Shown one piece after another: positions 1-8,444 of a stretch of DNA of 42,549 nucleotides (its first letter is position 1; each line of letters opens with the position of its first letter). The position numbers and the translations under genes are program-made. The notes under the pieces were generated by a model. That model was not told the origin of the DNA. It worked only from the letters and a program-made list of their open reading frames with translations, and ran no database searches. The DNA is from Oscillospiraceae bacterium (lineage in GTDB: Bacteria; Bacillota; Clostridia; Oscillospirales; Ruminococcaceae), in assembly GCA_022766785.1 (NCBI GenBank), contig JALEOL010000008.1, forward strand, positions 1-42,549, written 5' to 3'.

Positions 1-619
1 AATGACGCATTCCAGCTATTCCGGGGGAAAGAACAACGGCAGCAATGAGCGGCTGGAGTTCCTCGGTGACAGTGTTTTGCAGATCACAGTTTCGCTGTAT
101 CTGTTCACAAATATGACCTCCGTGCCGGAGGGGGGGCTTACAAAGCTCCGCGCCTCTATCGTGTGTGAGAATTCGCTGTACAGCTTCGCAAAGCGCATTT
201 CTCTGGGAGATTATATCCTGCTCGGAAAGGGCGAGGAGATGACCGGAGGACGGGAGCGCCGCTCTATTCTGGCGGACGCATTCGAGGCGCTTATCGCAGC
301 GATATTCCTTGACGGAGGAATGGACGAGGCGCAGAGGTTCATACTAAAATTCGTGCCCTCTATCGAAGCGCTGAAAAGCGGCAAGGTGAAGCTGGGCGAC
401 TACAAGACCATTCTTCAGGAGATAATTCAGCAGAACCCGGAGGAGCATATTTCCTATCAGGTCACCGAGGAAGAGGGCGAGGCTCACCACAAGACCTTCA
501 GTGCGGAGGTCATGCTCAACGGTCAGCGCATTGGCGCAGGCAGCGGTCAGAGCAAAAAGGAAGCGGAGCAGGCTGCCGCAAAGGAAGCTATTGAGCTAAT
601 GGGCTATGAAACGGACTAA
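1..619 (+). CDS. rnc: Ribonuclease III, 5'-truncated by the window
   Basis: Double-strand-specific endoribonuclease that processes rRNA precursors and structured mRNAs in the cytoplasm. The reading frame is already open at base 2, and the gene starts upstream of the window: about 205 residues are visible against roughly 225-235 in the family. The visible part begins with the THSSY element and the RNase III signature NERLEFLGD, followed by the second acidic patch in the LADAFEALIAAIF segment. The C-terminal third is a double-stranded RNA-binding domain (DYKTILQE to the end, with the KKEAEQAAAKEA helix). The stop overlaps the start of the radical SAM gene by 14 bases, so the two are translationally coupled. 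The call is firm; only the true start is missing. Confidence 0.96.
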   Translation, partial: MTHSSYSGGKNNGSNERLEFLGDSVLQITVSLYLFTNMTSVPEGGLTKLRASIVCENSLYSFAKRISLGDYILLGKGEEMTGGRERRSILADAFEALIAAIFLDGGMDEAQRFILKFVPSIEALKSGKVKLGDYKTILQEIIQQNPEEHISYQVTEEEGEAHHKTFSAEVMLNGQRIGAGSGQSKKEAEQAAAKEAIELMGYETD

Positions 620-1595
620 TATTTCGATATTCATACCGCACATTGGCTGTCCGCACAGGTGCAGCTTCTGCGACCAGAAAAGCATTTCCGGGGCGGCGCA
701 TGCTCCCTCTCCGCAGGAGGTAACAGAGATTCTTGACGGGCAGGCGCAGCACCTTTCCGACAGGGGAATGACTGCGGAGATAGCGTTTTTCGGCGGCAGC
801 TTCACCGCGATACCGAGGGGCTATATGGTGAGCCTGCTGGAGTGCGCGAGGGCGGCTGTGGAGCGTTATCCGGGGGTGTATTCCGGTATTCGTTGCTCAA
901 CGCGCCCGGACTGCATTAGCGAGGATATCACCGGGCTGCTGAAAGAATACGGCATGACGGCGGTGGAACTTGGGGCGCAGTCCATGTGTGACGAGGTGCT
1001 TTCTGCAAACGAGCGGGGGCATTCCGCAGAGGACGTCCGGAGGGCTTCCCGGCTGATAAGGGAAAGCGGCATATCACTGGGGCTTCAGATGATGACCGGG
1101 CTGTATAAGGACAGCGAGGACGCGGTGCGGTTCACCTGCCGGGAGTTTATCGCGCTGAAGCCGGACACGGTGCGCATTTACCCCACCGTTATTCTGAAAG
1201 GGACAAGGCTGGGGGCGCTTTATGAGCGCGGCGAGTATCGCAGCTTCGGCTTTGAGCAGACGGTGGACTTATGCGCTGAATTACTCGGCGAGTTTGACCG
1301 GGCAGGAATAAGGGTCATTCGCATGGGACTTCACGCTTCTGAAAACGTGGAGCGCGATATGCTGGGGGGAGTTTACCACCCGGCATTCCGGGAGATCGTG
1401 GAGAGCCGAATGTTCCTTAACGACATGAAAGAAAGGCTGCTCCCTCTTGAAAAGGGCAGCTATACGATATTTACCGACAGGCGCAATATCAGCAAGGCTG
1501 TCGGACAAAAGCGCTGCAATATCTCTGCAATGCGTGAGTTAGGCTACGAGGTCAGTGTTATGCCGCTTGACGGAGCGTATTTAGAGGTGCGCTGA
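606..1595 (+). CDS. Elp3-like radical SAM protein
   Basis: A 329-residue radical SAM enzyme. The N-terminus carries the 4Fe-4S motif CPHRCSFC (Cys15, Cys19, Cys22), the GGSFTAIP glycine motif follows, and the core is a TIM-barrel-like fold with RIYPTVILKGTRL near the middle. Similar genes commonly sit between rnc and smc in Clostridia and are annotated as Elp3/YhcC-like radical SAM proteins. The substrate is not known and cannot be read from the sequence. The start overlaps the end of rnc by 14 bases. smc follows after 13 bases, so rnc, this gene and smc look like one transcript. Confidence 0.88.
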   Translation: MKRTNISIFIPHIGCPHRCSFCDQKSISGAAHAPSPQEVTEILDGQAQHLSDRGMTAEIAFFGGSFTAIPRGYMVSLLECARAAVERYPGVYSGIRCSTRPDCISEDITGLLKEYGMTAVELGAQSMCDEVLSANERGHSAEDVRRASRLIRESGISLGLQMMTGLYKDSEDAVRFTCREFIALKPDTVRIYPTVILKGTRLGALYERGEYRSFGFEQTVDLCAELLGEFDRAGIRVIRMGLHASENVERDMLGGVYHPAFREIVESRMFLNDMKERLLPLEKGSYTIFTDRRNISKAVGQKRCNISAMRELGYEVSVMPLDGAYLEVR

Positions 1596-1608
1596 TACGA
1601 GGTTACTG

Positions 1609-4600
1609 ATGTTTTTTAAGTCACTTGAAATCCATGGCTTCAAGTCCTTTGCGGACAAGACCGTGCTGAATTTTGACGCTCAGACCACCGCAGTCGTTGG
1701 CAGCAACGGCAACGGAAAGAGCAACATAAGCGACGCCCTGCGCTGGGTAATGGGAGAGCAGGGCGCTAAGACCCTGCGCGGCGAGAAAATGGAGGACGTT
1801 ATCTTCCACGGCACCACCGACAGAAAACCCATGGGCTTCGCGAAGGTCGCGCTGTGCATCGACAACACCGACCGTGCGCTTCCGGTGGACGCGGACGAGG
1901 TGACTATCTCCCGAAAGCTGTACCGCAGCGGCGAGAGCGAGTACCTGATAAACGGTGCGAAGTCCCGTCTTAAAGACATTCAGGAAATGCTGCTCGGCAC
2001 GGGTCTTGGGCGTGACGGCTATTCGATAATCGGTCAGGGCAGAGTTGCGGAAATCGTTAATGCAAGGGGAACTCAGCGGCGCGAGATCTTTGAGGAGGCG
2101 GCAGGAATTTCGCTTTTCCTGCACAAGAAAGCAGAAGCCGAAAAGGAGCTGACGAGCGCAGAGGAAAACATTCTGCGCCAGAAGGACATAATAAGACTTG
2201 ACGAGGAGCGCCTGCCCGTTCTCAAAAGGCAGAGCGAAAAGGCGGTGCTTGCCGCAGAACTTCTCGACCAGAAAAAAGACCTTGAAATATCAGTCGGCGC
2301 GGCTCACTATGAGGAACGGCGCTCCGCGATAAAGAAGCTGGACGACGATCTGCTGCTCAACCGCGCGGAGTGCGAGCACTACGAAAAGGACGCGGAGAAG
2401 TTACAGGAGAATATCGACAGCAGCACCGAGCAGAAGCAGCGTATCCAGGCGGAGCTGGAGCGTTTCCGCAGAAGCCGGGAGGCTGTCAACACCGAGATCG
2501 CGGACAAGCGTTCCAGTATTCAGGTGCTTGAAAATGACCTGAAGCACAACGAAAGCCGCCGGAAAGAGCTTGCGGAGCAGATAGCAAACGCCGAGGAAAG
2601 CAGCCGCAGCTTTGACGAGGGTATAAAAGAGTTCCACCAGAAAATCGAGGACAAGCAGGCTGAATTAGCCGCAATGGAGCGGCAGCGTACTGAAACTCAG
2701 GCAAAGCTGACCGAGATCGCGGAGCTGAACGCCGAGAGCGACAAGCAGTATTCCGAGCTTGACCAGAAGCTGGCGCAGGCTTATCGTGAGCGCAGCGAAG
2801 CGGACGTTAAGGCGGTGCAGGCGGAGCGTTCTGCGGCAGAAGCAGAAGCGCAGAAGCAGGCGTTCCTGAGTGACGCGGAGAACGCAGAAGCTAAGCTGAA
2901 AGAATACTCCGACGGCAAAGCGGCGGCAGAAAAGGCGCTTTCTGAAATAGAGGAACAGCGCGCCGCAAAGCAGAACCGGCTCTCCGGCTATCAAAGGCTG
3001 AACGAGGGAAAAGTCCGCCGCATGAACGAGGCTAAGTCCGAAGCGGACAAGGTGGCGGACGAGCTTGACACCAAGCAGAAGCGCTACAAGCTGCTGGAGG
3101 ACGTTGAAAAGAGCATGGAGGGCTACACCCACAGCGTCAAGGAGCTTATGAGGGCTTCACAGCAGGGCAGAATGGGCGGCATTCACGGCACGGTCGCTGA
3201 TGTAGTCAGCATGGACGAGCAGTATATCGTGGCGATAGAAACGGCGCTGGGCGCGGCAATGCAGAACATTATCGTTGACAGCGAGGAAACCGCGAAGCGC
3301 TGTATCAGATTTCTGAAAGAAACCAATGCCGGGCGTGCCACAATGCTCCCTATCACCGCAATGAAAGGGCGGTATCTCAACGAGTCGCGCCTCCAGTCGG
3401 AGCAGGGCTTTGAGGGAATTGCCAGCGACCTTGTGGAATGCGATGAGGAATACCGGAACATTATCAGCTATCTGCTGGGGCTTACCGCGATAGTTGACGA
3501 CATTGACACAGCGGCGTATCTGAGCAGGAAGTACGGGGCGAAGTTCCGCATAGTTACCCTTGACGGTCAGGTGGTCAACGCCGGCGGTTCTTTCACCGGA
3601 GGAAGCCGGAGCAGCGGCGCGGGTATTATTTCAAGAAAGCAGGAAAAGGACGCGCTTTACGGCGAGGTCATTGAGCTAAGGAAAAGGCTTGCGGAGAAGA
3701 ACGAGTCTTACCGTCAGTATCAGGCGGAGGCAGCGAAATTCGCAATGGAAATAGAGGGCATGGAGGACGAGCTGAAAGCCCTTGACACGCAGGAGATAAA
3801 CACCCGTGCAGAGCTGTCGAAGTTCACCAGTCTTGCAGAGCAGCTTTCGCAGCAGGAAAACACCGCGCGGCAGGCGCTGGAGCGTTTTGACGCGCAGATC
3901 AGGCAGTACGGCACACAGCTCAGCGAGAGCAGGGCGGCAGTGGAAGCCTGCGACAAGCAGATAGCGCAGCTTGAGGAGCAGCAGAAACAGTCCGGCAGCG
4001 AGCGCGAAACTGCTGCGGCTCAGATAAAGAGCCTGTCGGATAAGCTGTCACAGATAAATCTAGACCGGGTGGCTGCCGAAAAGGACATTGACGCGTTCCG
4101 GGTAGAGATACGCACCCGGGAGGAAAACCGCCGGGCGCTGTTCCAGAGCAGCGACAGCTACAAGGAAACTATGGCGGCGCTGGATAAGGACGACAGCCGT
4201 ATCCGGGTGGATATCGAGCGAATAAAGAAAGAGATAGAGCAGCACAGCGGCGAGCTTACCGACAAGGAAGCGGACATCAGCCGTTCAATGTCAGAAATAG
4301 AGCAGCTTGAATTAAGCATAGGTCAGATGCACCGGGATATAAACGAGGCGAACTCACATAAGGAGCATTTCGCCCGGGAAACCGCCCGGCTGGAGGAGCG
4401 CCGCACCGGCGAAGTCCGGGAGCAGGAGCGGATAGTTGCAATGCTGCTGGACAGCTACGACCTGACCGTTTCAATGGCACTGGAGCAGGCGAAGCCGCTT
4501 GAAAACCTGCTTGCGGCAGAGAATGAGCTGGACAGCCTGAGAAAGCGCATTTCGGCTCTCGGCAACGTCAACATGGAGTCGATAGAGGAATACCGCACGG

Positions 4601-5178
4601 TGGCGGAGCGTTTCAAGTTCCAGACCGCACAGCTTGAGGACATCGAAAAGAGCAAGCGGGAGCTGGAGCGGCTCATTTCCGACCTCACCGAGGATATCAA
4701 GACCCGTTTCCTGAACAGCTTCGAGGAGATAAACAAGAGCTTCAAGGAGATATTCGTCAGCATTTTCGGGGACGGAGCGCACGGTGAATTAAAGCTCACC
4801 GACCCGGAGGACGTGCTCAATTCCGGCATAGAAATTCTTGCAGCACCGCCCGGAAAGGTCATCAAGAACCTGATATCCCTCTCCGGTGGTGAGCAGACTA
4901 TGGTTGCAATTACTATCTACTTCGCGATACTGAAACACCGTCCCACGCCGTTCTGCATGCTGGACGAGGTGGATGCGGCGCTTGACGACGTGAACGTGGA
5001 CAAGTACATAACCTATCTCAACCAGTTCAGCAGCCAGACCCAGCTTATGGTCATAACCCACCGCCGCGGAACTATCGAGGGCTGCAAGGTGCTGTACGGC
5101 GTGTTCATGCAGGAAAAGGGCGTGTCGAGACTGCTCCGCAGGGATCTTGCGGACGAGCTTGATGTGGAACTTAAATAA
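1609..5178 (+). CDS. smc: Chromosome segregation ATPase Smc
   Basis: Structural maintenance of chromosomes protein that forms the condensin core with ScpA and ScpB, both encoded near 24.5-25.8 kb of this window. The length of 1189 residues is normal. The N-terminal head holds the Walker A motif at 31-39, read as GSNGNGKSN; the usual bacterial form is GPNGSGKSN. Long coiled-coil segments, rich in E, K, Q and A, run at about 170-500 and 680-1000 and flank a hinge near 505-665 with the glycine-rich NAGGSFTGGS element. The C-terminal head has the ABC signature LSGGEQ at 1091-1096 and the Walker B CMLDEVDAALD with E1120 as the catalytic glutamate. A CGAGGT ribosome binding site lies about 6 bases before the ATG. 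Confidence 0.98.
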   Translation: MFFKSLEIHGFKSFADKTVLNFDAQTTAVVGSNGNGKSNISDALRWVMGEQGAKTLRGEKMEDVIFHGTTDRKPMGFAKVALCIDNTDRALPVDADEVTISRKLYRSGESEYLINGAKSRLKDIQEMLLGTGLGRDGYSIIGQGRVAEIVNARGTQRREIFEEAAGISLFLHKKAEAEKELTSAEENILRQKDIIRLDEERLPVLKRQSEKAVLAAELLDQKKDLEISVGAAHYEERRSAIKKLDDDLLLNRAECEHYEKDAEKLQENIDSSTEQKQRIQAELERFRRSREAVNTEIADKRSSIQVLENDLKHNESRRKELAEQIANAEESSRSFDEGIKEFHQKIEDKQAELAAMERQRTETQAKLTEIAELNAESDKQYSELDQKLAQAYRERSEADVKAVQAERSAAEAEAQKQAFLSDAENAEAKLKEYSDGKAAAEKALSEIEEQRAAKQNRLSGYQRLNEGKVRRMNEAKSEADKVADELDTKQKRYKLLEDVEKSMEGYTHSVKELMRASQQGRMGGIHGTVADVVSMDEQYIVAIETALGAAMQNIIVDSEETAKRCIRFLKETNAGRATMLPITAMKGRYLNESRLQSEQGFEGIASDLVECDEEYRNIISYLLGLTAIVDDIDTAAYLSRKYGAKFRIVTLDGQVVNAGGSFTGGSRSSGAGIISRKQEKDALYGEVIELRKRLAEKNESYRQYQAEAAKFAMEIEGMEDELKALDTQEINTRAELSKFTSLAEQLSQQENTARQALERFDAQIRQYGTQLSESRAAVEACDKQIAQLEEQQKQSGSERETAAAQIKSLSDKLSQINLDRVAAEKDIDAFRVEIRTREENRRALFQSSDSYKETMAALDKDDSRIRVDIERIKKEIEQHSGELTDKEADISRSMSEIEQLELSIGQMHRDINEANSHKEHFARETARLEERRTGEVREQERIVAMLLDSYDLTVSMALEQAKPLENLLAAENELDSLRKRISALGNVNMESIEEYRTVAERFKFQTAQLEDIEKSKRELERLISDLTEDIKTRFLNSFEEINKSFKEIFVSIFGDGAHGELKLTDPEDVLNSGIEILAAPPGKVIKNLISLSGGEQTMVAITIYFAILKHRPTPFCMLDEVDAALDDVNVDKYITYLNQFSSQTQLMVITHRRGTIEGCKVLYGVFMQEKGVSRLLRRDLADELDVELK

Positions 5179-5182
5179 AATT

Positions 5183-5210
5183 CGGAATGCGGAATGCGGA
5201 ATTTGGAATT
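5183..5210 (+). repeat. Four tandem heptamers between smc and ftsY
   Basis: Four consecutive 7-bp units read CGGAATG, CGGAATG, CGGAATT and TGGAATT, followed by a partial GAATG. They begin 5 bases after the smc stop. A further CGGAATG occurs at 5248-5254 just before the ftsY ribosome binding site. No coding role is seen. It may be a simple repeat created by slippage or part of a dispersed intergenic repeat. Confidence 0.7.
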
Positions 5211-5262
5211 GAATGTGCCGCCTTACGTGGTAAATTATAACAATATCCGGAATGGAGGATCT

Positions 5263-6453
5263 ATGGGATTTTTCGATAAATTCAAGAAGAAGAAAAAGCA
5301 GGAGGACGACGATGAAGAACTCCGGCAGAGCGAAGCCGCAGAGCAGGAGCAGGCTCAGCCGTCTGACAGTGATATTCCCGGCGAAACGGGGGAGGACGCT
5401 CCGCAGCAGGCTCCCGAAGCTGAAGCAGCGCCCGAAGAGCCGATAGCAGAACCGGAGCTTCCCCCTGAAACGGAGGAGATACCCCAGGCGGAGGAAGCCC
5501 AGCCGGAGAATGACGAGCCGGAGGAGCAGGAGGAAGCCCCTAAGAAAATGGGCTTTTTCGAGAAGCTGAAAAACGGTCTGAAAAAGACCAAGGACGGCTT
5601 CATGAGCAAGCTGGAGCTGCTGATGAACAGCTTCACGAAGATAGACGAGGATTTCTTTGAGGAGCTGGAGGAAACGCTGATACTTTCGGATATCGGCGCG
5701 GAGACCTCAATGGAGATCTGCGACAAGCTCCGCCTGGCGGTAAAGCGCACCGGAACTACAGATCCTGCGGAAGTGAAGAAGCTGCTCCGGGAGATAATCG
5801 CGGAGATGCTCACCGGCGGAAACGAGCTTAAACTTGACACAAAGCCGTCGGTCATCATGGTGATAGGCGTGAACGGTGCCGGAAAGACCACCACGATCGG
5901 CAAGCTGGCGGCGAACCTCAAAGCCCAGGGCAAAAAGGTGATTGTTGCGGCGGCGGACACATTCCGCGCGGCGGCGATCGACCAGCTGAACGTTTGGACT
6001 GACCGTGCCGGGGTGGATCTCATAAAGCACACCGAAGGCAGCGACCCGGCGGCGGTGGTGTTCGACGCACTCAGCGCTGCAAAGGCAAGGGGCGCGGACG
6101 TAGTACTCTGCGATACCGCAGGCAGACTTCACAACAAGAAGAACCTCATGGAGGAGCTTAAAAAGATCGCGCGGGTCATCGACCGTGAGGTGCCGGACGC
6201 CTGCGTTGAAACTTTATTGGTGCTTGACGCGACTACTGGACAGAATGCAGTCAATCAGGCTAAACTTTTCAGTGAAAGTGCTGAAATTACAGGAATTGTG
6301 CTCACAAAGCTTGACGGAACGGCAAAAGGTGGTATAATAATACCTATAAAGAACGAACTCGGCATACCTGTAAAACTTGTCGGAGTCGGCGAGAAGATCG
6401 ACGATCTGCAGCCGTTCGTGCCTGAGGATTATGTCCAGGCGCTGTTCGAATGA
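5263..6453 (+). CDS. ftsY: Signal recognition particle receptor FtsY
   Basis: SRP receptor GTPase that docks ribosome-nascent chain complexes at the membrane with Ffh. The start at 5263 is chosen because GGAGGA lies 4-9 bases upstream and the protein then begins MGFFDKFK, typical of FtsY; an upstream in-frame start would read through the intergenic repeat. 396 residues. An acidic E/P/Q-rich A region (about 14-95) is followed by a second MGFF motif at 96-99, which opens the NG domain. The G1 loop is GVNGAGKT (202-209), followed by DTFRAAA, DTAGR, TKLDG and GVGEKIDDL. The first motif is a basic, amphipathic membrane-binding candidate, and its repetition is odd. The last 200 bases are more AT-rich and contain a promoter-like sequence. 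Confidence 0.97.
   Translation: MGFFDKFKKKKKQEDDDEELRQSEAAEQEQAQPSDSDIPGETGEDAPQQAPEAEAAPEEPIAEPELPPETEEIPQAEEAQPENDEPEEQEEAPKKMGFFEKLKNGLKKTKDGFMSKLELLMNSFTKIDEDFFEELEETLILSDIGAETSMEICDKLRLAVKRTGTTDPAEVKKLLREIIAEMLTGGNELKLDTKPSVIMVIGVNGAGKTTTIGKLAANLKAQGKKVIVAAADTFRAAAIDQLNVWTDRAGVDLIKHTEGSDPAAVVFDALSAAKARGADVVLCDTAGRLHNKKNLMEELKKIARVIDREVPDACVETLLVLDATTGQNAVNQAKLFSESAEITGIVLTKLDGTAKGGIIIPIKNELGIPVKLVGVGEKIDDLQPFVPEDYVQALFE
6311..6338 (+). promoter_or_regulatory. Possible internal SigA promoter inside ftsY, serving rdgB and downstream genes
   Basis: TTGACG at 6311-6316 and TATAAT at 6333-6338 are separated by 16 bases. The match is 11 of 12 to the SigA consensus. It lies inside the 3' end of ftsY, within an AT-richer patch, and would start transcripts about 170 bases before rdgB. 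It is coding sequence, so a chance match is possible. Confidence 0.45.
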
Positions 6454-6514
6454 TCCCCCGTTTTTCGGGTGAAATACGCACCGGAAAGGTGCATTAAACT
6501 GGAAAGGATTTTTT

Positions 6515-7162
6515 ATGAAACATCTTCACAGATCCGGCGAAGAAAAACCTGCCGCCTCGACGCCTGTCCGACAGCGGCTGATAATTGCGTCCAACAACCA
6601 GGGAAAGATCCGGGAGTTCAGAAAACTCCTGGAGCCGTATGGCTTTGACGTGATGTCGATGCGTGAGGCAGGCTTCACAGATGAGATAATCGAGGACGGC
6701 GATACCTTTGAGGAGAACGCCCATATCAAGGCTCGCGCGGTGTTCGAGGCGACAAAGCTCCCGACCATTGCAGACGACAGTGGACTTGAGATAGACTTTC
6801 TCAACGGCGCTCCGGGCATCTATTCTGCCCGTTATGCCGGCGAGGGCGCTTCTGACAAGGAGCTTTGCGAGAAGGTGCTTGAGGAGATGCACGGCGTTTC
6901 CAGACCTCTCAGAGAGGCGCGCTTTGTCTGCTCGATATACTTTATTTATGCAGAGGACGACGAGTATTCCGTTACCGGTGAGATCGAGGGCTACATAGGC
7001 GACGAGATGACCGGAAGCAAGGGCTTTGGCTACGACCCCATTTTCATGGTGGACGAGGACAGGAGCATGGCGGAGCTTGACGAGGACGAGAAGAATGAGA
7101 TAAGCCACAGGGCAAGGGCGTTTGAGCAGCTTGCCAAGATCTTAAAGGAGAAATTCGGTTAA
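6515..7162 (+). CDS. rdgB: XTP/dITP pyrophosphatase (RdgB/HAM1 family)
   Basis: Hydrolyses non-canonical purine triphosphates (XTP, dITP, ITP) to monophosphates and pyrophosphate, keeping them out of DNA and RNA. 215 residues. The substrate-binding SNNQGK is at 26-31, the catalytic ADDSGL at 86-91, then GAPGIYSARY (98-107), GFGYDP and the C-terminal SHRARAF. About 20 residues precede the usual start of the family core, but GGAAAGGA lies upstream of this ATG and no better start is seen. The stop shares one base with the yhbY start (TAATG). Confidence 0.95.
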   Translation: MKHLHRSGEEKPAASTPVRQRLIIASNNQGKIREFRKLLEPYGFDVMSMREAGFTDEIIEDGDTFEENAHIKARAVFEATKLPTIADDSGLEIDFLNGAPGIYSARYAGEGASDKELCEKVLEEMHGVSRPLREARFVCSIYFIYAEDDEYSVTGEIEGYIGDEMTGSKGFGYDPIFMVDEDRSMAELDEDEKNEISHRARAFEQLAKILKEKFG

Positions 7163-7461
7163 TGCTGACAAGTAAACAGAGGGCGCAGCTGCGTTCCATT
7201 GCGCAGAGCTACAATACTATTTTCTTTGTGGGAAAGCAGGGCATCGGCGAGGAGCTGGTAAAGCAGCTTGACGACGCGCTCAACGCCCGGGAGCTTATCA
7301 AGGCGGGCGTGCAGGAGAACTGCGAATTCACCGCAAGAGAGGCTGCAGACCAGATAGCAGAGCAGCTGAAGGCTGACGTGGTGCAGGTGATCGGCAGGAA
7401 ATTCGTGCTGTGGCGGCGCAGCAAAGACCCGAAAAAGAGGGTGATAGAGCTTGAACGATAA
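7162..7461 (+). CDS. yhbY: YhbY-family (CRM domain) RNA-binding protein
   Basis: A 99-residue CRS1/YhbY-domain protein, associated in other bacteria with the large-subunit assembly intermediate. The sequence follows the family closely: LTSKQRAQLRSIAQ at the start, the GxxG-like loop VGKQGI, ELIKAGVQEN in the middle and VQVIGRKFVLWR near the end. A strong AAAGGAG lies 11 bases before the ATG, inside the end of rdgB. Its own end overlaps nadD by 11 bases, consistent with one operon for nucleotide, NAD and ribosome functions. Confidence 0.94.
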   Translation: MLTSKQRAQLRSIAQSYNTIFFVGKQGIGEELVKQLDDALNARELIKAGVQENCEFTAREAADQIAEQLKADVVQVIGRKFVLWRRSKDPKKRVIELER

Positions 7462-8062
7462 CGTAAAAAAGACCGGCATTTTCGGCGGAGCGTTCGACCC
7501 GGTGCATAACGGTCATGTAAGGCTCGCCGAGGAAGCGGTGAAGCAGCTGAAGCTGCGCAGGCTGCTGATAATTCCGACCTACGTTTCACCCCACAAGCAC
7601 ACGGATCTCGCCCCATTTGAGGACAGGGCGGAGATGTGCAGACGCGCGTTCGGGCATATCCCCGGCGCAGAGGTCAGCGATATCGAGGTGCGCTTAGGCG
7701 GCACAAGCTACACGATAAACACCGTGCGCGCACTGAAAGAGCTGTACCCGGACGAGCAGCTGTTCCTGCTTATCGGCGGCGATATGCTGTTCAGCTTTGA
7801 CAAGTGGTATAAGTACGAGTCCCTGTTAAAGGAAACGAAGGTCTGCGCCGCCGCCAGAGAGAGCGACAGCCTTGCGGACATGATGGAATATGCAAACGAG
7901 CTGGGGCGCATAAAGGTGTTCCCCACGCAGGTGATAGAGATGTCCTCCACCGAGGTCAGAAAAACTGTCGCTGATGGCGGAGATATCTCCGGAATGGTGC
8001 CGCATGGTGTTGCGGAATATATCCGGGAAAAGGGACTGTATTCCGGCACCGGGGATAAGTAA
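7451..8062 (+). CDS. nadD: Nicotinate-nucleotide adenylyltransferase
   Basis: Adenylates nicotinate mononucleotide with ATP to give deamido-NAD in the NAD biosynthesis pathway. 203 residues. The nucleotidyltransferase motif GGAFDPVHNGH is at 12-22 and the second motif SSTEVR at 165-170. The start is a TTG: no ATG or GTG before the GGAFDP motif fits, and GAGGGTG lies about 7 bases upstream, inside yhbY. The 11-base overlap suggests coupled translation. In many Firmicutes nadD is directly followed by yqeK; here two other genes lie between them. Confidence 0.95.
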   Translation: MNDNVKKTGIFGGAFDPVHNGHVRLAEEAVKQLKLRRLLIIPTYVSPHKHTDLAPFEDRAEMCRRAFGHIPGAEVSDIEVRLGGTSYTINTVRALKELYPDEQLFLLIGGDMLFSFDKWYKYESLLKETKVCAAARESDSLADMMEYANELGRIKVFPTQVIEMSSTEVRKTVADGGDISGMVPHGVAEYIREKGLYSGTGDK

Positions 8063-8075
8063 TTGGTGAATGACG

Positions 8076-8429
8076 ATGAAGAAATGGTATGACGAGGAGT
8101 ACGAGTTCGAAGTCGAGGTGACCGGTTATCTCAGAGGAGATCATACCGAGCACTACTGCCGCAACGGCGAGGAGATCGGCGACACCTACCGCTGCACCTA
8201 CGGCTGCCCGGTGAACGCTGACGGCTACGGTATTTGCAGCAAGACCATGATGATGTTATATCCGCTCATGGAAGCAGTACGCAGCGGCGGCGACCTTGAG
8301 AACCTCGGCGGCGACGGCAGATACAGCAAGACTATCGTCTGCCCTGACGGCTGTGTTGTCTTTAGATTGACCGCAAAGCCGCTTGGTAACGAGAATTTCC
8401 ACAAAGGTGGATTTTGGAAAGAGCCGTAA
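8076..8429 (+). CDS. TIGR04076-like small conserved protein
   Basis: About 117 residues, no signal peptide. Function unknown. The protein is rich in Cys and Gly: HYCRNGEEIGD, CTYGCP, GYGICSKTM, LYPLMEAV, VCPDGC. The layout (a Cys-Gly-Asp element, then IC and a YP helix, then a CPDGxVxF strand) resembles the TIGR04076 family of uncharacterised proteins; this is recognition by eye. An ATG six bases earlier (8070) is possible, but GGTGA lies 6 bases before 8076, so the later start is preferred. It sits between nadD and a P-loop kinase gene in the same orientation. Confidence 0.72.
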   Translation: MKKWYDEEYEFEVEVTGYLRGDHTEHYCRNGEEIGDTYRCTYGCPVNADGYGICSKTMMMLYPLMEAVRSGGDLENLGGDGRYSKTIVCPDGCVVFRLTAKPLGNENFHKGGFWKEP

Positions 8430-8444
8430 CGGAGGAAAGCGTTA

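Noticed and set aside
6454-6514. Two short hairpins between ftsY and rdgB, considered as a terminator
   Set aside because: Stems of only 4-5 bp and no T-tract directly after them.
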